DNA from: an uncultured Flavobacteriia bacterium
GTDB lineage: Bacteria; Bacteroidota; Bacteroidia; Flavobacteriales; Flavobacteriaceae
Reading direction: 5' to 3'
Assembly: GCA_946482495.1 (NCBI GenBank)
Contig: CAMLRV010000075.1
Coordinates: forward strand, 1-10,001
Length of the DNA stretch: 10,001 bases
Numbering within the stretch: the stretch's first letter is position 1; each line of letters starts with the position of its first letter. The notes below the pieces were generated by a model. The model ran no database searches, was not told where the DNA came from, and was given only the letters and a program-made list of their open reading frames with translations. Positions 6,353 through 10,001 of this stretch are shown here, piece after piece. The position numbers were made by a program, and so were the translations under genes.

Positions 6353-7135
6353 ATGGAATCAAAAGTTATCTTAAAAACAGAAAACCTAACCATTGGATAT
6401 GCGTCTAAAAAAAGTAACATTCAAATTGCTTCTAACATCAATATAGAATTAGAAGCAGGAAAATTAATTACATTAATAGGTGGAAATGGTATAGGAAAAT
6501 CGACGTTATTAAAAACAATTACTTCGATTATTCCTGCTTTAGACGGACAAGTTTTTCTTACTGATAAAAAAATTGGTTCTTATTCTCCAGAATCTTTAGC
6601 GCAAAATCTAAGTATTGTTACAACAGAAAAATTACCAGCTAGTAATTTAACGGTTTCGGAATTAATTGCTTTAGGCAGACATCCATATACAAATTGGCTT
6701 GGAAATTTAACCGAAAACGATTTCAATCATATTGAAAATGCCATAAAAATTACAAACATTAGTCATTTACAATATAAAAAATACAGTGAAATTAGCGATG
6801 GGCAATTGCAAAAAGTCATGATTGCAAGAGCTTTAGCACAAGATACACCCTTAATTATTTTAGATGAACCAACTACACATTTAGATTTATTTCATAAAGT
6901 GGCGGTTTTCAAATTATTGAAGAAATTAGCCAACGAAAACAACAAGTGTATTTTATTTTCAACACACGATATCGATTTAGCCATTCAGTTGAGTGATGAA
7001 ATGATTGTGATGACGGAAGATTTCTGTATTCAAGACCAACCTTGTAATTTAATTGAAAAAGGTGTTTTTGATGATTTATTTAAAGATGAACATATTGTTT
7101 TTGATAAGCGATTTGGAAAGTTTATTGTGAAATAG
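6353..7135 (+). CDS. btuD: ABC transporter ATP-binding protein, probable corrinoid importer BtuD-like
   Basis: A 260-residue ATPase of the FecE/BtuD type that powers the BtuC permease from the cytoplasm. Walker A is GGNGIGKST (43-51), the signature is ISDGQLQKVMIARAL (147-161, SDGQ instead of SGGQ, common in this subfamily), Walker B is LIILDEPT (167-174, D171 and E172), the D-loop follows as HLDL (176-179) and the switch histidine is H205 (STHD). VSELIALGRHPYTNW (101-115) is typical of iron/B12 importers. The glutamine usually found in the Q-loop is replaced by a TTEK stretch (90-93), which I believe is common in Bacteroidetes members. The ATG follows the btuC stop by 2 bp. Its 3' end overlaps the convergent rluE gene by 14 bp. 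Confidence 0.92.
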   Translation: MESKVILKTENLTIGYASKKSNIQIASNINIELEAGKLITLIGGNGIGKSTLLKTITSIIPALDGQVFLTDKKIGSYSPESLAQNLSIVTTEKLPASNLTVSELIALGRHPYTNWLGNLTENDFNHIENAIKITNISHLQYKKYSEISDGQLQKVMIARALAQDTPLIILDEPTTHLDLFHKVAVFKLLKKLANENNKCILFSTHDIDLAIQLSDEMIVMTEDFCIQDQPCNLIEKGVFDDLFKDEHIVFDKRFGKFIVK

Positions 7136-7703
7136 CATCAAAATCTTCTCTAAAAATTTCTTTTACTTCACCGGCTTTTAAATCGCCTAGTTCAATATTT
7201 CCGATACGAACCCGAACTAATCGTAATGTAGGAAAACCAACAGCAGAAGTCATTTTTCGTACTTGGCGGAATTTTCCTTCGGTTAACGTAATTGAAACCC
7301 AACTTGTTGGTCCATGACGTTCGTCACGAATTCTTCTGCCTGCTTCAATATTAGGAATTGCAATTAACTTGGCTTGACATTTTTTAGTGATGTATTTCTT
7401 GCCATGAAAACCAATTTCCACACCATTTTTTAGTTGTTCTACAGCTTCCTCTGTGATAATGCCATCGACTTGTGCATAATATTCTTTTTCTACTTTTTTA
7501 CTTCGAACCAATTCACTCATCATGCCGTTAGTTGTTAGTAATAATAACCCTTCCGAATCTTCATCTAAACGACCAATTGCCATAGTTCCCTCTGGAAAAT
7601 CGTATAATTCGCCTAGTTTTCGCTTATTACGTTTCAATTCGTAAACAAACTGACTGATGTATCCGTGTGGTTTGTGTAAAATAAAATGCTGGTGTTCTTT
7701 CAT
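7122..7703 (-). CDS. rluE: RluE-like 23S rRNA pseudouridine synthase (RsuA/RluB/C/E/F family)
   Basis: Isomerises a uridine in ribosomal RNA to pseudouridine. The 193-residue protein begins with the family strand ILHKPHGYIS (8-17) and has the catalytic motif GRLDEDSEGLLLLTTNG (44-60) with D47 as the nucleophile, then EKEYYAQV (72-79), EGKFRQVRKM (142-151) and GFPTLRLVRVRIG (156-168). It lacks the N-terminal S4 RNA-binding domain of RsuA and RluB, and its length and C terminus fit RluE, which modifies U2457 of E. coli 23S rRNA; the exact target here is inferred. The ATG at 7703 is close to a TATTTTTG -7 box. It converges on btuD with a 14-bp 3' overlap and is unrelated to B12 metabolism. Confidence 0.9.
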   Translation of the reverse strand: MKEHQHFILHKPHGYISQFVYELKRNKRKLGELYDFPEGTMAIGRLDEDSEGLLLLTTNGMMSELVRSKKVEKEYYAQVDGIITEEAVEQLKNGVEIGFHGKKYITKKCQAKLIAIPNIEAGRRIRDERHGPTSWVSITLTEGKFRQVRKMTSAVGFPTLRLVRVRIGNIELGDLKAGEVKEIFREDFDAISQ

Positions 7704-7707
7704 TGTA

Positions 7708-7715
7708 CAAAAATA
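7708..7715 (-). promoter_or_regulatory. Candidate -7 promoter box of rluE
   Basis: The minus strand reads TATTTTTG, a full match to TAnnTTTG, ending 4 nt before the ATG at 7703. This would give a very short or absent leader. No clear TTG was found 17-23 bp upstream, so the assignment is tentative. Confidence 0.4.
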
Positions 7716-7739
7716 CTTTTAAAAAATAAAAAATCATTT

Positions 7740-7801
7740 AAATTCTTTTAATCTGCGTGCAAAATTTATTTCACGCAGATTAAAAAGATTAAAAGGAATT
7801 T
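7740..7801. repeat. Palindromic hairpin element in the rluE-rmuC divergent intergenic region
   Basis: TTTTAATCTGCGTG (7746-7759) and CACGCAGATTAAAA (7772-7785) are a perfect 14-bp inverted repeat around a 12-nt AT-rich loop. The right arm is followed by a second copy of its end: AGATTAAAA at 7777-7785 is repeated exactly at 7786-7794. The second copy plus GGAATTT can pair with AAATTCTTTTAATC (7740-7753), giving an alternative outer stem with one bulged G. The GC-richer core stands out from its surroundings. It lies upstream of both neighbouring genes, so it is not a terminator at either gene's end. It could be a dispersed REP-like repeat or an operator. Confidence 0.75.
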
Positions 7802-7816
7802 ATAAAAATCTTCGAA

Positions 7817-7850
7817 TTGACGGTAAAATTTAAAAAAAATAGTATTTTTA
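7817..7850 (+). promoter_or_regulatory. Candidate Bacteroidetes-type promoter of rmuC
   Basis: TTG at 7817-7819, a 23-bp spacer and TATTTTTA at 7843-7850 match TTG-N17-23-TAnnTTTG except for the last base. A start site near 7855-7858 would leave a leader of about 20 nt before the ATG at 7876. Confidence 0.45.
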
Positions 7851-7875
7851 CTTTTTATAAAATTCTATCCCAAAA

Positions 7876-9222
7876 ATGGACACATCAATTATCTTACTAT
7901 TCGCCATTTTAGTTTCGTTAGCCATTGGTTTTTATATTGGCAAACTACTTTCAAAAACACAATCTAATGCTGAAAAAAGCAATTTAGAAGGACAATTAAC
8001 TTCACAAAACATTCAACTTTCAGAATTAAAAAATTCATTTCAGAATTTACAAATCGAGAAACAAAAATTACAAGCTGAAAAAGAAGAATTTGCCATTTTA
8101 TTAGCGAAAAAAGAAAATGATTTCGACAATTTATTAGAAAGAACGAAAGAACAAAAAGAAGAATTAACCCATTTGCAAGAAAAATTCACTAAAGAATTTG
8201 AAAACTTAGCGAATAAAATTCTGGAAGAAAAAACACAAAAGTTTACCGAACAAAATAAAGAAAACTTAAAAAATATTTTATCGCCATTACAAGATAAAAT
8301 TCAGCATTTTGAGAAAAAAGTAGAAGATACACACAAAGAAAGTATCGATTATCATGCCGCATTACGCCAGCAAATATTAGGCTTACGCGAAATGAATGTG
8401 CAAATGAGTAAAGAAACCGTAAACCTAACCAAAGCTTTAAAAGGCGACAGCAAAATGCAAGGGAATTGGGGTGAATTGGTTTTGGAACGTGTTCTAGAAA
8501 AATCGGGATTAGAAAAAGGTCGCGAATATGAAGTACAGCAATCTTTTACATCAGAAGAAGGAACTCGAATTTTACCTGACGTGATTATCAATTTACCGGA
8601 TGGAAAAAAGATGGTGGTAGATAGTAAAGTTTCGTTAACGGCTTATGAAAAATATGTGAATGAAGAAGACGATGCTCTGCAAAACTCCTATTTAAAAGAG
8701 CATGTAACTTCTGTAAAACGCCACGTAGAACAATTAAGCGACAAACGTTATCAAGACATTTATCAAATGGAAAGTCCAGATTTTGTATTGTTATTTATAC
8801 CAATTGAACCTGCTTTTGCCTTAGCTTTACAGGAAGATGCGAGTTTGTACAACAAAGCATTTGAAAAAAATATTGTAATTGTTACACCATCTACCCTTTT
8901 GGCAACTTTACGCACAATTGATAGTATGTGGACGAATCAAAAGCAACAAGAAAATGCGATTGAAATTGCTCGTCAAGCTGGAGCTTTATATGATAAATTT
9001 GAAGGTTTTGTTTCCGATTTAATTAAAATTGGTAAGAAAATGGATGAAGCCAAAGTGGAATATTCTTCGGCGATGAATAAATTGACAGAAGGAAAAGGAA
9101 ACTTAGTTACCAGCGCTGAAAAATTAAAGAAAATGGGTGCTAAAGCCAAAAAAGCATTACCAGAAGCCATTTTAAAACGTGCTGAAAATAACGAAGAATT
9201 ATTAACTGAAGAAAATAATTAA
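7876..9222 (+). CDS. rmuC: RmuC family DNA recombination protein
   Basis: E. coli RmuC limits rearrangements at inverted repeats and is regarded as a predicted nuclease. This 448-residue protein has an N-terminal membrane helix (about 4-22), a long charged coiled coil (about 30-155) and an RmuC domain (about 160-425). Landmarks are GNWGELVLERVLEKSGLEKG (196-215), the segment ILPDVIINLPDGKKMVVDSK (232-251), in which P234-D235 and D249-S-K251 resemble a PD-(D/E)xK nuclease site, FIPIEPAFALAL (307-318), VTPSTLLATLRTI (336-348) and the C-terminal KGNLVTSAEKLKKMGAKAKK (407-426). The protein is likely anchored to the inner membrane with its domain in the cytoplasm. Three bases separate it from the following small gene. 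The ATG precedes the membrane helix directly. Confidence 0.95.
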   Translation: MDTSIILLFAILVSLAIGFYIGKLLSKTQSNAEKSNLEGQLTSQNIQLSELKNSFQNLQIEKQKLQAEKEEFAILLAKKENDFDNLLERTKEQKEELTHLQEKFTKEFENLANKILEEKTQKFTEQNKENLKNILSPLQDKIQHFEKKVEDTHKESIDYHAALRQQILGLREMNVQMSKETVNLTKALKGDSKMQGNWGELVLERVLEKSGLEKGREYEVQQSFTSEEGTRILPDVIINLPDGKKMVVDSKVSLTAYEKYVNEEDDALQNSYLKEHVTSVKRHVEQLSDKRYQDIYQMESPDFVLLFIPIEPAFALALQEDASLYNKAFEKNIVIVTPSTLLATLRTIDSMWTNQKQQENAIEIARQAGALYDKFEGFVSDLIKIGKKMDEAKVEYSSAMNKLTEGKGNLVTSAEKLKKMGAKAKKALPEAILKRAENNEELLTEENN

Positions 9223-9225
9223 CTT

Positions 9226-9603
9226 ATGAATTTAGCCCGAAAATTTTTAATTTACTTCCTATTATTCATGACATTGGGTTTAATTGGATACACTTTATTT
9301 ATTTATAATTTCACCTTGAGTGACGGAGTTAGAAGTGGCGTTTTATCGAAATTTAGCAACAAAGGTTTTATTTTTAAAACTTGGGAAGGTGAACTGAATG
9401 AAGGTTTTGGAGCTACTCGTTTTTTTCCGTTTTCGGTTCAAGATAATCAAGAAGGTGTAATTGAAGATTTAAAGAAATACCAAGGTCAATATGTAAAATT
9501 GGAATACAAAGAACGTATTAAAACCTTACCTTGGTGGGGCGACACACACTATTTCATTACAAAAGTTACTCCAGAAAAATCACCTTATTTTAATTCAAAA
9601 TAA
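9226..9603 (+). CDS. Small membrane-anchored conserved protein, function unknown
   Basis: A 125-residue protein with one N-terminal hydrophobic helix (about 7-28) and a soluble C-terminal part. Motifs that look conserved are GVRSG (34-38), KTWEGEL (51-57) and LPWWGDTHYFI (101-111), near-identical in flavobacterial proteins I recall; some database entries of this type carry the name 6-phosphogluconate dehydrogenase. That name should be ignored, since there is no Rossmann fold or active-site motif and the protein is far too short. The helix could be a membrane anchor or an uncleaved signal; no lipobox cysteine is present. It sits 3 bp after rmuC and overlaps the thioesterase start by 1 base (TAATG), so it is probably cotranslated with its neighbours. 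No function can be given. Confidence 0.85.
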   Translation: MNLARKFLIYFLLFMTLGLIGYTLFIYNFTLSDGVRSGVLSKFSNKGFIFKTWEGELNEGFGATRFFPFSVQDNQEGVIEDLKKYQGQYVKLEYKERIKTLPWWGDTHYFITKVTPEKSPYFNSK

Positions 9604-10001
9604 TGAATAATTCCAATACCGTTTCAGCATCAAAAATCACATTATCTGAGTTAATGCTACCTTCACATAGCAATTTCAGTGGAAAAATTCATGGTGGCTA
9701 TTTACTAAGTTTGATGGATCAAATTGCATTTGCTTGTGCTTCGAAATACTCTGGAAGTTATTGTGTAACTGCCTCTGTTGACACAGTAAACTTTTTAAAT
9801 CCAGTTGAAATTGGTGAATTAGTTACTTTAAAAGCCTGCGTAAATTATGTGGGAAATAGTTCCATGGTTGTGGGAATTCGAGTAACTTCGCAAAATATTC
9901 AAACAGGTAAAGTAAAACATACTAATTCGAGTTATTTTACCATGGTGGCGAAAAACGACAAAGGTGAAAATGTACAAGTTCCAAAATTAATTTTATCCAA
10001 T
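9603..10001 (+). CDS. Acyl-CoA thioesterase, hotdog fold (3' end beyond the window)
   Basis: The open frame from the ATG at 9603 runs 133 codons to the window edge without a stop. It shows the start of a YciA/BFIT-type hotdog thioesterase: LMLPSHSNFSGKIHGGYLLS (17-36) followed by LMDQIAFACA (37-46), with N24, G31-G32 and the catalytic D39, then VTASVDTVNFLNPVEIGELV (56-75) and YFTMVAKND (110-119 region). Such enzymes hydrolyse acyl-CoA esters to free acid and CoA in the cytoplasm; chain-length preference cannot be judged. The start overlaps the stop of the small membrane protein in TAATG, a sign of translational coupling. Most of the hotdog domain is visible; a C-terminal extension may lie outside. 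Confidence 0.9.
   Translation, partial: MNNSNTVSASKITLSELMLPSHSNFSGKIHGGYLLSLMDQIAFACASKYSGSYCVTASVDTVNFLNPVEIGELVTLKACVNYVGNSSMVVGIRVTSQNIQTGKVKHTNSSYFTMVAKNDKGENVQVPKLILSN

Noticed and set aside
4190..7135. Ferric siderophore importer
   Set aside because: The same families serve siderophores, so this is not excluded by sequence; the divergent cobU-bluB-cobT-cobS operon and lack of any iron gene favour a corrinoid.
7746..7785. Intrinsic terminator
   Set aside because: The hairpin has T- and A-rich flanks, but it lies 5' of both neighbouring genes, so no upstream transcript needs termination here.
8352..8591. Minus-strand open frame inside rmuC
   Set aside because: It lies within the conserved RmuC domain, and its translation has no family features.
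1..10001. Defence system, prophage, insertion sequence or CRISPR array
   Set aside because: No transposase, integrase, terminal repeats, phage genes, toxin-antitoxin pair or regularly spaced repeats were seen; nearly all sequence is explained by metabolic and housekeeping genes.

Overview
The window looks like a chromosomal segment from a member of the Flavobacteriaceae (Flavobacterium-like). It is strongly AT-rich, genes mostly lack Shine-Dalgarno sites, several start regions carry the Bacteroidetes-type -7 box (TAnnTTTG), and the encoded proteins (CWC/DUF5522 Cys-rich protein, a small KTWEGEL/PWWGDTHYF membrane protein) are typical of that group. The genus is inferred from protein style only. 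The window is almost fully coding; the longest gap is 172 bp (7704-7875), and no tRNA, rRNA, CRISPR array or mobile element was seen.

Left part (1-4113, minus strand, read right to left): a compact vitamin B12 salvage and nucleotide-loop assembly operon. Order of transcription is a Cys-rich CWC-DUF5522 protein, cobU, a DUF71/ATP_bind_4 PP-loop ATPase, a fused bluB-cobT, cobS and the start of cobC (cut by the window edge). Together CobU (makes AdoCbi-GDP), BluB (makes 5,6-dimethylbenzimidazole from reduced FMN), CobT (makes alpha-ribazole phosphate), CobS (joins the halves) and CobC (removes phosphate) complete cobalamin from cobinamide. No corrin-ring genes are present, so this is a salvage rather than a de novo locus as far as the window shows. 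Genes from cobU on are spaced by 2-5 bp or overlap.

Middle (4190-7135, plus strand, divergent): a three-gene ABC importer, a lipoprotein substrate-binding protein (btuF-like), a FecCD permease (btuC-like) with a non-ATG start, and an ATPase (btuD-like). The divergent arrangement with the salvage operon across 76 bp makes a corrinoid the most likely substrate, although sequence alone cannot exclude a siderophore. No cobalamin riboswitch fits into any gap seen here.

Right part (7122-10001): an RluE-type 23S rRNA pseudouridine synthase on the minus strand whose 3' end overlaps btuD; then a 172-bp divergent intergenic region with a strong 14-bp hairpin; then rmuC, a small membrane-anchored conserved protein of unknown function, and an acyl-CoA thioesterase truncated by the window end. 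These last three are tightly packed and look like one transcription unit.

The most interesting points are the uncharacterised DUF71 enzyme and the Cys-rich CWC-DUF5522 fusion inside the B12 operon, the BluB-CobT fusion, the absence of a riboswitch, and the palindromic element between rluE and rmuC.
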